Origin: M3007 sp964539805
GTDB lineage: Bacteria; Bacteroidota; Bacteroidia; Chitinophagales; Saprospiraceae
Length of the DNA stretch: 64,000 nucleotides
Direction: 5' to 3'
NCBI GenBank assembly: GCA_964539805.1
Contig: CAZIKN010000011.1
Coordinates: 1-64,000, forward strand
The position numbers and the translations under genes are program-made. The notes beneath the pieces are model-generated. The model saw only the letters and a program-made list of their open reading frames with translations, had not been told where the DNA came from and did not search any database. Below are positions 55,008 through 62,268 of this stretch, piece after piece (the stretch's first letter is position 1; each line of letters begins with the position of its first letter).

Positions 55008-55540
55008 ACCGAACCCTTGAGGAATTTAACACCGTAATAAAAAATTGTCGCGACCTTTTCGTCCAAAAAACAAAGGACTACGGCACGGCCTGGCGCATCC
55101 TCAGGCCCTCAAGCATTACGGATCAACTCTACATCAAGGCCCTGCGTATCAGGAGCATAGAGGAAAAAGGCACCCAAAAAATCGCAGATCCTGTGCAGTC
55201 CGAGTTTGTTGGTTTGGTAAACTACTGTGTATTGGCCTTGATCCAGATGTCGCTCCCCTCCGATGCTCCCCTTGATTTGGATGCGGAGCGAGTAGCACAA
55301 CTGTATGATCGGCATGTACAGGAGAACATTGACCTCCTCAAAGCCAAAAATCATGACTACGACGAGGCTTGGCGGCTCATGCGCGTGAGCAGCATGACGG
55401 ATCTGATATTGCAAAAAATACTGAGAATCAAACAAATAGAAGATAACTCAGGCAAAACATTGGTTTCCGAAGGCTTGGAGGCCAATTATCGTGACATTAT
55501 CAATTATGCGGTTTTTGCCCTGATCAGGATGAAGGAATAA
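55004..55540 (+). CDS. DUF1599 protein (tandem nucleotide-modification-associated domain)
   Basis: 178 aa made of two copies of the same unit: NCRDLFVQKTKDYGTAWRIL ... IRSIEEKGTQKI ... YCVLALIQM (residues 11-80) and NIDLLKAKNHDYDEAWRLM ... IKQIEDNSGKTL ... YAVFALIRM (residues 105-177). The KDYGTAW/HDYDEAW motifs hold the conserved acidic residues. DUF1599 is widespread in Bacteroidota; a role with nucleotides has been proposed for the family. It is translationally coupled to the 55-aa ORF. Confidence 0.85.
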   Translation: MNRTLEEFNTVIKNCRDLFVQKTKDYGTAWRILRPSSITDQLYIKALRIRSIEEKGTQKIADPVQSEFVGLVNYCVLALIQMSLPSDAPLDLDAERVAQLYDRHVQENIDLLKAKNHDYDEAWRLMRVSSMTDLILQKILRIKQIEDNSGKTLVSEGLEANYRDIINYAVFALIRMKE

Positions 55541-55545
55541 TGTTG

Positions 55546-55695
55546 ATGTGACTTTTTGTTGATTTGTTGATTTGTCACGCATGGTGTACGCTACGTTTCA
55601 AATCAACAAATCAACACTACTCAAATCAACAATCAAAAAGTCAAATCAACAAATCAACACTACTCAAATCAACAATCAAAAAGTCAAATCAACAA
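55546..55695. repeat. Inverted-plus-tandem repeat with 43-bp units, running into the assembly gap
   Basis: A left arm (tgttgatttgttgatttgt, ~55555-55574) is inverted relative to the right side, where a 43-bp unit is repeated exactly at 55598-55640 and 55641-55683, with a third copy starting at 55684 and lost in the gap. Each unit itself contains several caaatcaac motifs. Confidence 0.9.
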
Positions 55696-55795
55696 NNNNN
55701 NNNNNNNNNNNNNNNNNNNNNNNNNNNNNNNNNNNNNNNNNNNNNNNNNNNNNNNNNNNNNNNNNNNNNNNNNNNNNNNNNNNNNNNNNNNNNNN
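55696..55795. other. Assembly gap (100 N)
   Basis: Exactly 100 N, the usual placeholder for unknown length. Flanking sequence on both sides is the same caaatcaac repeat, so the gap almost certainly stands for an unresolved tandem array. No coding sequence appears broken: the next ATG is at 55827. Confidence 0.98.
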
Positions 55796-55826
55796 ATCAA
55801 CAACAGTCAAATCAACAGCGTAATAT

Positions 55827-57353
55827 ATGACCTCTCTTTCTTCATTACTTATTCAATTTGCCATCGTGGGTGCCATTTTTACGGCACTGACCATCAAGGC
55901 AAAAAAACACAACAACATTGTCTGGACGTTTTTACAGCATTTCTGCGGCGTCTGGTTTATTTTCTCCGGCCTCGTAAAGGCCGTTGACCCCATTGGTACG
56001 GCGTACAAAATGGAAGACTATTTTGTACAGTTTCAGGCCACTTTTGAAGGCTTGAACAACTCCTTTAAAGGACTTGCGCCAATGTTTCCCTGGCTGGCTG
56101 GCTATGGCAAAGGTTTTTCCATTTTTATGATCGTACTGGAGATCGTGCTGGGCTTTATGCTCATAGTAGGGTACCAGCGCAAGCTCACCGCTTGGTTGTT
56201 TTTTATCATTGTGGTGTTTTTCACCTTTCTGACTGGCTTCACCTACCTCACAGGATATGTGCCAACGGAGGCCAATTTCTTTGATTTTGCCAAGTGGGGC
56301 CCTTATGTAAAGGAGCAAATGCGCGTCACGGACTGTGGCTGCTTTGGTGATTTTATCAAGTTGGATCCCCGTATTTCCTTTTTCAAAGACGTGGGATTGA
56401 TGGTTCCAGCCATATTGTTCCTTGTTTGGTCCAAGCGCAAGCACCAATTGTTTGATGGCCGCACACGCCGCATTATCGTGTGGGGTTCTACCGTGGCCAC
56501 CCTGCTTTTCTGTATCTACAATACGTACATGAATCTGCCTGTTGTGGATTTCCGCCCCTTTAAAATTGGCACGGATGTACGATCGCGCAAAGAATTAGAA
56601 GGCAAGGCCAAAATTGACATCCTCGGCTGGGTACTTGTGAACACGAACACGGGTGAAAAAACCACTTACATGGAGCCTGAGCCCGGCGGTTACACCTATA
56701 TAGATAAGTATCCGAAAAAAGACGGCTGGAAGGTGGAAAAACAAATCAAATCAGATTGGTACGTACTGGAAAATGGCGTAAAAACCCCCATAACCCGTAC
56801 CAAAATCAACGAGTTTGCCATTGAAAAAATGGAAAATGGCGAAAATATGGAAGTCACACAGGACATCCTGAATGAGGCCGGATACAGCTTAATGGTAGTA
56901 GCCTACCATTTGGAAGGCAACAAACAGATGGAGACCGTGGCTGTGCAGGATACCGTTTGGGCTACTGATACCATTCGGGTAAACAAAGATTCCGTGAATT
57001 ATCAGCGGCGCGTTGCGGAAATCAAACAAAAATCCGTTGAACGCGAAACCTTTGTTCCCACCGCCGAGTATGATCAGTTTTTCCGAAAAGGGGTAAACCC
57101 CGTGGCCGAGGCCTGCCAAAAAGCAGGTTGGAAGGTTTATGCCATCACAACTTATGCTGATGCCGAGATTGCTCCCGCCTTTGCGGCAAAAGTGGATGCC
57201 AGGTATCCATTTTACAAAGGAGACGACAAACTGTTAAAAACTATTATTCGCGCCAACCCCGGACTTGTTATTTGGAAGGACGGCAAGGTGCTGGATATGT
57301 ATCACCACAAGCACATCCCTGCGGCTGACGCTTTGCTGGGCAAGTGGAAGTAA
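55827..57353 (+). CDS. BT_3928-family DoxX-like membrane protein
   Basis: 508 aa. Five or so TM helices in the first ~240 residues: LIQFAIVGAIFTALTI, FLQHFCGVWFIFSGLVKAVD, FMIVLEIVLGFMLIVGY, LFFIIVVFFTFLTGFTYL, VGLMVPAILFLVW, and the MauE/DoxX-like Cys motif VTDCGCFGDFI. The C-terminal ~250 residues are soluble with a thioredoxin-like end (EACQKAGWKVYAITTYADAE, NPGLVIWKDGKVLDMYHHKH). The family probably handles redox or thiol chemistry at the inner membrane. Follows DUF1599, an arrangement common in Bacteroidota. Confidence 0.85.
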   Translation: MTSLSSLLIQFAIVGAIFTALTIKAKKHNNIVWTFLQHFCGVWFIFSGLVKAVDPIGTAYKMEDYFVQFQATFEGLNNSFKGLAPMFPWLAGYGKGFSIFMIVLEIVLGFMLIVGYQRKLTAWLFFIIVVFFTFLTGFTYLTGYVPTEANFFDFAKWGPYVKEQMRVTDCGCFGDFIKLDPRISFFKDVGLMVPAILFLVWSKRKHQLFDGRTRRIIVWGSTVATLLFCIYNTYMNLPVVDFRPFKIGTDVRSRKELEGKAKIDILGWVLVNTNTGEKTTYMEPEPGGYTYIDKYPKKDGWKVEKQIKSDWYVLENGVKTPITRTKINEFAIEKMENGENMEVTQDILNEAGYSLMVVAYHLEGNKQMETVAVQDTVWATDTIRVNKDSVNYQRRVAEIKQKSVERETFVPTAEYDQFFRKGVNPVAEACQKAGWKVYAITTYADAEIAPAFAAKVDARYPFYKGDDKLLKTIIRANPGLVIWKDGKVLDMYHHKHIPAADALLGKWK

Positions 57354-57359
57354 GGGGGG

Positions 57360-57713
57360 GATGGTTCAGGGTTATTGGTTGATGGTTGATGGTTGATGGT
57401 TGTTGGTTGTTGGATAATGGTTGTTGGTTGATGGTTATTGGTTGTTGGTTGATGGTTGGAAGGCTATCCATCGGAAACCAATGTTGATCCATAAGGAGTG
57501 ATTCACTAACTAACTCAAGTATGCCTCCTTCGGCCCCGCCCCTAACCCCTCCCTACTAGTGAGGGGTTAGGGGTGGGGTCGCCAACGCAATTGCTATCCA
57601 GTGTAATAACCAACAACCCTGAACCATCAACCGTCAACCATCAACCATTAACCAATAACCATCAACCAATAACCAATAACCATCAACCATTAACCAACAA
57701 CCGTCAACCTCCC
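57360..57713. repeat. Giant nested inverted repeat (GGTTGAT units outside, GC-rich stem inside)
   Basis: The left side (57365-57456) is a tandem array of ggttgatggttgttggt-type units; the right side (57608-57706) is the inverted counterpart (caaccatcaaccattaacc...). The two could pair over ~90 nt. Between them lies the GC-rich hairpin listed separately. The element fills the whole 361-bp gap between convergent genes; no gene is seen in it. Confidence 0.9.
57534..57578. terminator. GC-rich 18-bp hairpin between convergent genes
   Basis: CCCCGCCCCTAACCCCTC (57534-57551) pairs with GAGGGGTTAGGGGTGGGG (57561-57578) with one mismatch and a 9-nt loop (CCTACTAGT). No U run follows, so a bidirectional stop is likely but not of the classical intrinsic type; it may instead be a REP-like mobile hairpin. 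Confidence 0.6.
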
Positions 57714-57714
57714 C

Positions 57715-58482
57715 TCACTTGACCACCTGGATCTGGCGAACCCCGACCTTGCCAAGTGTTGTTTTCAATTGTACCCAATAAGTGCCCTGGGGCACATCAC
57801 CCATTTGCAGTGTCTGAATGGGATCACCGCTTGTTTTTATTTGGGTAATAATGCGCCCGTTGTTGTCCGTAAGGGTCAGCTGGGCGGGTTTGTCCTTTTC
57901 ATTTGAGTATTGCAGGACAAACTCGTTTTGCACGGGATTGGGACTGATACTAAATTCGGCAGATATTGCGGCAACGGTTTGGGCAAGGTCTTCAGATGCA
58001 TCAGCATCCAACATTTCACCCAATTGGGCCAGTTTGTTCAGTTCTATTTGTCCACTGAAACTGACCAGTACAAATTCATCCGACTCGCCGACCAACAGGA
58101 CCAATTGCGATACATTATTGTCTTCATCTTTAACCCAAATTTGGACTTTCTCATCGCCATCGCGCACGTTCAGCAATTCGTTCATATTGGTTTGGGATAC
58201 AACGGATATGGCTTCCTGATATACTTTTTTAGCGTTTTTCAGGTCATCGGCGGCTAAAATGGTTAGGCTCCCCATGTTTTTGACCACTTGTTGCACCTTT
58301 TTCCAATCTTTTTCTTCCACCTCAAATTTTGTTGCATTCTCATACAAGTCTTTGCTCAGGTAGGCAAAGGTGAAATGGGGTTTTTGTTTGTATTTTTCGA
58401 TAAATGCCTGTAGGTTATTTTGGGCAAAAAGGTTGGGTACCCAAAAACAGAGGGTTGCAAATGCGCACAATAGTTGTTTCAT
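57715..58482 (-). CDS. DUF4252 protein with T9SS sorting domain
   Basis: 255 aa. Signal peptide LCAFATLCFWVPNLFAQ, then DUF4252 (residues ~22-170: FTFAYLSKDLYENATKFEVE, VQIWVKDEDNNVSQLVLLVG, EFVLVSFSGQIELNKLAQLG) and a C-terminal T9SS type A sorting domain (FSISPNPVQNEFVLQYSNEK ... GTYWVQLKTTLGKVGVRQI). DUF4252 proteins normally lack such a tail; here it marks export through T9SS. Function unknown. Confidence 0.88.
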   Translation of the reverse strand: MKQLLCAFATLCFWVPNLFAQNNLQAFIEKYKQKPHFTFAYLSKDLYENATKFEVEEKDWKKVQQVVKNMGSLTILAADDLKNAKKVYQEAISVVSQTNMNELLNVRDGDEKVQIWVKDEDNNVSQLVLLVGESDEFVLVSFSGQIELNKLAQLGEMLDADASEDLAQTVAAISAEFSISPNPVQNEFVLQYSNEKDKPAQLTLTDNNGRIITQIKTSGDPIQTLQMGDVPQGTYWVQLKTTLGKVGVRQIQVVK

Positions 58483-58615
58483 AGCAAAATTAATATGGTG
58501 AAAATGGCCAAAAGACGGCTACAGGGGGAAAATGTTACACCATATACCTTAGTCCGGGATGATCCCGCTCAGCCCAAAACGGTTTCTTAAGGAATGATCA
58601 AAAACATTCCTAAGC

Positions 58616-60133
58616 TTATGCGTAATAAGGCTTGTTGGGTAAAATTTCCAGTATATATTCCCAAAGGTGCTCATAAGGCACCATCTCAATCTCATGTGCC
58701 TGGATAAAGGGATTGAGCGAACTTTGCTCCAATTGGAGCAGGTATTTTTGTGCCCTTTCAATGGATTCTGCCTTGGCAAACCCAGCCTTGGCAAGCTCGA
58801 TCAGCAGGCGCACAAAGCAATTACTGCGATGCATTTCCGCTGTTTTCAGGTACCGGTTGCAGTATTTTTCCATAGCCTCAATGCGATCTACTACTTCTGC
58901 GAAAGAACGCTCCGCAATAAGATGAATGATCTGCAATATCAAAATGGATACATTCATACCGCGTTTGTCCTGTGACGCCACCGGGACATCATTGACAAAT
59001 TTGCTCAGTTTGAATCGTTTTTTTATCGGGTCTTTCCTCAATTGGACTTTTTCAATTACCGCCAGGAAGGCTAAATAAGCTTCTATAATCCTCCATTCTT
59101 CCTGGCGTTGGCTGTACAAAAACTGAAAATTTTTGTCGCTTAGCGTTTGCTCGTACAAATCACTTGCTCGTTGGTACTCCCGCTGGCAAAAACTGACCTG
59201 AATATAAAGTTCCATACACCTGAACCAATTGGGATTTCCAGGCTCCTGAAGACTGATGCTTTTGGCAATGGCCGTCGCTGCTGTGTCATAGTGCCTGAGG
59301 GACATGCTGGCAAGGGTATATTGGTTAAGAAAGATGGATTTGGCCGACTTAACATCAAATGATTTTTTATCTAAATATTCCAACATGCGCTCACAGGCTG
59401 CCGCGGCTGCCGTTTGATTATGCGATAAGAAGTGACTGTACAGTTCCAGCAAGCCTCCTGTGACCCTCAGGTAGTAAGAATTGTGCTTTTCAAGGTATGG
59501 TTTGGCCATTTCAAACTTTTCCGCAGCCATCCTGGCTATATCATTTCCCACACCGAGCACTTTTACAAAATGAATGCGCACCTCATCAAACAGCTCTTCA
59601 ACGATACGTTCAGCCTGCTGCACCTCACACCATTTGGCGTGTATATTTTTGTAATATAAAAACTCGTCCTGGTTACCTATACTGGTAGCGCCATGATGGC
59701 GCAAAAAACGGCTTGACTCCACAACCAGATCAGTAAACTCATAACGCAGTGCATGTTCGAAGGTGTGCTTAGCCAATTCGTGAGCCGACTTCAAGGCCAT
59801 GCGGCCCATTAGTATTTTCACGGCTGCCCAGTTTTTCCAGCAGGCGTAATAGGCGCGTTGAAAATCATTAAAGGTGGGCTGTTTGACATCAATGAAAAAA
59901 AGGGTGTTGATCAGGCGGCTTTTAAATTCCGTTTTTAATTTCTTGTAGTTTTGGTCATCTGGTGAGCTTTCGTAAAAATGAAGTGCCGCCTCTTCATCAG
60001 TCTGAACTTTATCAGATTTTACCAGATTGTAAAACTCTGTAAAACGGGTGTTACTGCCTTCATTGCCCAGGACATCAATTTGTTTCAATTTGTTTTTTTC
60101 CAGCAAAAAGGTAAGTTCTTTTATTACATCCAT
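58616..60133 (-). CDS. Helical-repeat (TPR-like) cytoplasmic protein, unknown
   Basis: About 505 aa from ATG 60133 (frame open to 60205 with non-ATG start). All-helical, TPR-like pairs throughout: AYYACWKNWAAVKILMGRMA, YSHFLSHNQTAAAAACERML, YQRASDLYEQTLSDKNFQFL, HEIEMVPYEHLWEYILEILP. No catalytic motif. Similar long helical proteins occur widely in Saprospiria without assigned function. It is divergent from the lanthipeptide locus, with 241 bp between; that space holds the promoter listed next. Confidence 0.6.
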   Translation of the reverse strand: MDVIKELTFLLEKNKLKQIDVLGNEGSNTRFTEFYNLVKSDKVQTDEEAALHFYESSPDDQNYKKLKTEFKSRLINTLFFIDVKQPTFNDFQRAYYACWKNWAAVKILMGRMALKSAHELAKHTFEHALRYEFTDLVVESSRFLRHHGATSIGNQDEFLYYKNIHAKWCEVQQAERIVEELFDEVRIHFVKVLGVGNDIARMAAEKFEMAKPYLEKHNSYYLRVTGGLLELYSHFLSHNQTAAAAACERMLEYLDKKSFDVKSAKSIFLNQYTLASMSLRHYDTAATAIAKSISLQEPGNPNWFRCMELYIQVSFCQREYQRASDLYEQTLSDKNFQFLYSQRQEEWRIIEAYLAFLAVIEKVQLRKDPIKKRFKLSKFVNDVPVASQDKRGMNVSILILQIIHLIAERSFAEVVDRIEAMEKYCNRYLKTAEMHRSNCFVRLLIELAKAGFAKAESIERAQKYLLQLEQSSLNPFIQAHEIEMVPYEHLWEYILEILPNKPYYA

Positions 60134-60332
60134 GATATAGCAGGTTAAAAATTGGCCTTTAGCAGGGAAAAAGCCATATAATTTTAGGTAAAGCACTAAA
60201 CACAAACTATTTGCTATAGTTGTAAAAAAAATGTTATAACTTTTAAGGTTATTTCAAGCAGATGGCAAAAGAGTAAAATCTGCGGTTCTTCAAATTCGAT
60301 TTTGTGTCCGTGTGCAGGCCTGGGGCTGCCTC

Positions 60333-60340
60333 TACCTTTG
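60333..60340 (+). promoter_or_regulatory. -7 promoter element (TACCTTTG) of the LanC/LanB locus
   Basis: TACCTTTG matches TAnnTTTG. The 28-aa ORF begins 35 nt downstream. A TTTG at 60301-60304 is 28 nt upstream, too far for the consensus spacer, so only the -7 part is convincing. Confidence 0.5.
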
Positions 60341-60374
60341 CAGTATAATTATTCACCACACATCACTTTCTATT

Positions 60375-60461
60375 ATGGCCCTCAACAATAACACCCATTA
60401 CAACTGCACAGAAGAACGCTCCCTGTTAGACATCATCATTGATATTATCCATGGAATCTGA
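60375..60461 (+). CDS. 28-aa ORF at the head of the lanthipeptide-type locus
   Basis: MALNNNTHYNCTEERSLLDI then IIDIIHGI, 28 aa, first ORF after the promoter. Its stop overlaps the next gene's ATG (60451) by 11 nt, so translation may be coupled. It has one Cys, two Thr and one Ser, too few for an obvious multi-ring lanthipeptide and without a leader cleavage motif. It may be a leader peptide, a tiny regulator or a reduced precursor. Confidence 0.45.
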   Translation: MALNNNTHYNCTEERSLLDIIIDIIHGI

Positions 60462-60921
60462 CGTGTATAAAATACCCAAAAAAGGCCAATGGCCATACTT
60501 AAACGTCGTTGTGGAATTGGGCAACCCGGCATACGCCTGCCAAAGGCAGGGCATTTGCAAGATATGGGAAGCAGCTAAACCAAATCTTCGGCGATCAAAT
60601 CAGGTTATGGCCATTGCCCAAATGGGTACTGCCCGTTTGAGTATCTGGTTTTTGAAATCTACGATCCATCCCTACTTGGGCATGAAGCATTTTAAGGAGG
60701 ACTATTTTGTCATCGAAACAGCTTTTGTTGTACCTGCATTCGTGCATGCGCCGGACCATTTGGCCAATTGGGCCATCCCTGAAGGGAAATATCCAATACT
60801 CAAAAGCAAAGACTTTTTTACCGTCCACTTTGATATTGCCGTCCTACCCGACACCGTACGATCACCGGATTATGGCAGTGCCTGCATCTATCACCAAATA
60901 CAACCACAATATACAACATAG
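60451..60921 (+). CDS. Unknown 156-aa protein of the lanthipeptide-type locus
   Basis: 156 aa from ATG 60451; a TTG further upstream is less likely. Contains IPKKGQWPYLNVVVELGNPA, then AYACQRQGICKIWEAA with two Cys five residues apart, and DFFTVHFDIAVLPDTVRSPD. No signal peptide or TM. It sits directly before lanC and may be an accessory protein of this biosynthetic locus, but no family is recognised. Confidence 0.6.
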   Translation: MESDVYKIPKKGQWPYLNVVVELGNPAYACQRQGICKIWEAAKPNLRRSNQVMAIAQMGTARLSIWFLKSTIHPYLGMKHFKEDYFVIETAFVVPAFVHAPDHLANWAIPEGKYPILKSKDFFTVHFDIAVLPDTVRSPDYGSACIYHQIQPQYTT

Positions 60922-61011
60922 CCAAGACAAGTTGGCTAAAATCAATAAACTACTAAAAATCAAATAAATAATTATTAAAAATAATTAAAACATATTAAAT
61001 TTGGGTAAGCA

Positions 61012-62244
61012 ATGATACATACGGAAAGCACTTTTCAGCCCACTACGGCCTCTTTGGTTCGTCGCAAAGTGGATCGCATTTTCCAGGCCACATGCCAGCA
61101 CCGGAACGATAGCATTGGACTGCTGTCCGGCAGAATGAGTAAAGCCCTTTTTTGCTACTATTATGGGCAGATCACCCAAAACCAAACAGCCTCTGAGCGG
61201 GGTTGGTCCTTTATAGCGGAAGCTTTTGATCGCATAGCCGAGGGAGGACTGCACTTTTCTCATTGCAATGGTATGGCTGGCTTTGGCTGGGGGCTTGAGC
61301 ACCTTGCAGAGCAGGGTTTCATTGACCTTGATGTAAATGATGCGCTAAAGAACATGGATGATTATTTAGGTGAGATCATGATAGCAGAAATGCAGGCTGG
61401 CAATTTTGATTTTTTACATGGCTCAGCAGGCATAGCACTCTATTTTTTAAAGCGCCGCAAATGGAGGCCTCGCAAAGCAGACCAATACCTTCAAAAGTGG
61501 ATGCAGGTGCTTAGGGACACAGCAGAAGAGGGGCCGGAAGGCACCCTCAAGTGGAAAGCACTGACAGATTACAAAAAAAATGAGTATGGCTACCAGATCA
61601 ATTTGTCACATGGTATCATGAGCATTGTTGCCGTACTTTCCAAAATATATGCAGCGGGGGCACATCAACGCACAGCATTTGAACTCGCTGACCGAGCATG
61701 CCGCTATGTCCTCCAACAAAGGATTGACCAAGATTACAGGTCCATGCATGTGTTCCCGGCCGTGGCTATAGAATCCCTGAAAGATGGCGAAATGGGTACG
61801 CGTTTGGCATGGTGCTATGGTGACCTTGGCATTGGCTTGGCATTAAGGAATGCTGGTAAAAACCTTGGTCAGGAATCCTGGATAGACATTGCCGACTATG
61901 TTCTGGTAAAAACAACGAAGCGCAGGACACCGGAAGACACCATGGTCAGAGATGCCTGCATGTGTCATGGTACGGCTGGTAACGGGCATATTTACCAGCG
62001 TCTGTGGCTACAAACGCGCAATCCTTTGTTCAAAGAGGCTGCTGATTATTGGCTTGATGAAACCTTGCACATTGACTCTTTCAAAAACGGTTTGGCTGGT
62101 TACCGGACCTATATGCCAGAGGACATGGGCGGATGGACCAAAACCAGCGATATGATTGAGGGCACTTCGGGCATTGGGCTTGCCCTTTTATCCAAATTAA
62201 AAGAATATAATCCTGCCTGGGACGAGGCCTTTCTGATGAGTTAA
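61012..62244 (+). CDS. Lanthionine synthetase C-family cyclase (LanC)
   Basis: 410 aa, the alpha/alpha-barrel LanC fold. Repeated GxxG-type inner motifs: HCNGMAGFGWGLEHL, FLHGSAGIALYFLK, NLSHGIMSIVAVLS, AWCYGDLGIGLALR, CMCHGTAGNGHIYQRL, EGTSGIGLALLSKL. Zn ligands C268, C318 and H319 are present, so cyclase activity (adding Cys thiols to Dha/Dhb) is expected. A TAAATTTG at 60996-61003 may be an extra promoter. The lanB gene follows by 24 nt. Confidence 0.93.
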   Translation: MIHTESTFQPTTASLVRRKVDRIFQATCQHRNDSIGLLSGRMSKALFCYYYGQITQNQTASERGWSFIAEAFDRIAEGGLHFSHCNGMAGFGWGLEHLAEQGFIDLDVNDALKNMDDYLGEIMIAEMQAGNFDFLHGSAGIALYFLKRRKWRPRKADQYLQKWMQVLRDTAEEGPEGTLKWKALTDYKKNEYGYQINLSHGIMSIVAVLSKIYAAGAHQRTAFELADRACRYVLQQRIDQDYRSMHVFPAVAIESLKDGEMGTRLAWCYGDLGIGLALRNAGKNLGQESWIDIADYVLVKTTKRRTPEDTMVRDACMCHGTAGNGHIYQRLWLQTRNPLFKEAADYWLDETLHIDSFKNGLAGYRTYMPEDMGGWTKTSDMIEGTSGIGLALLSKLKEYNPAWDEAFLMS

Positions 62245-62268
62245 CCCATATTACCTTGCTTCTTTGTC

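Noticed and set aside
55598..55820. CRISPR array around the assembly gap
   Set aside because: 43-bp units are directly adjacent with no variable spacers, and are themselves built from short repeats.
58586..58614. Hairpin CTTAAGGAATG/CATTCCTAAG after the helical-repeat gene
   Set aside because: A fair inverted repeat but without a U tract on the transcribed strand; not called a terminator.
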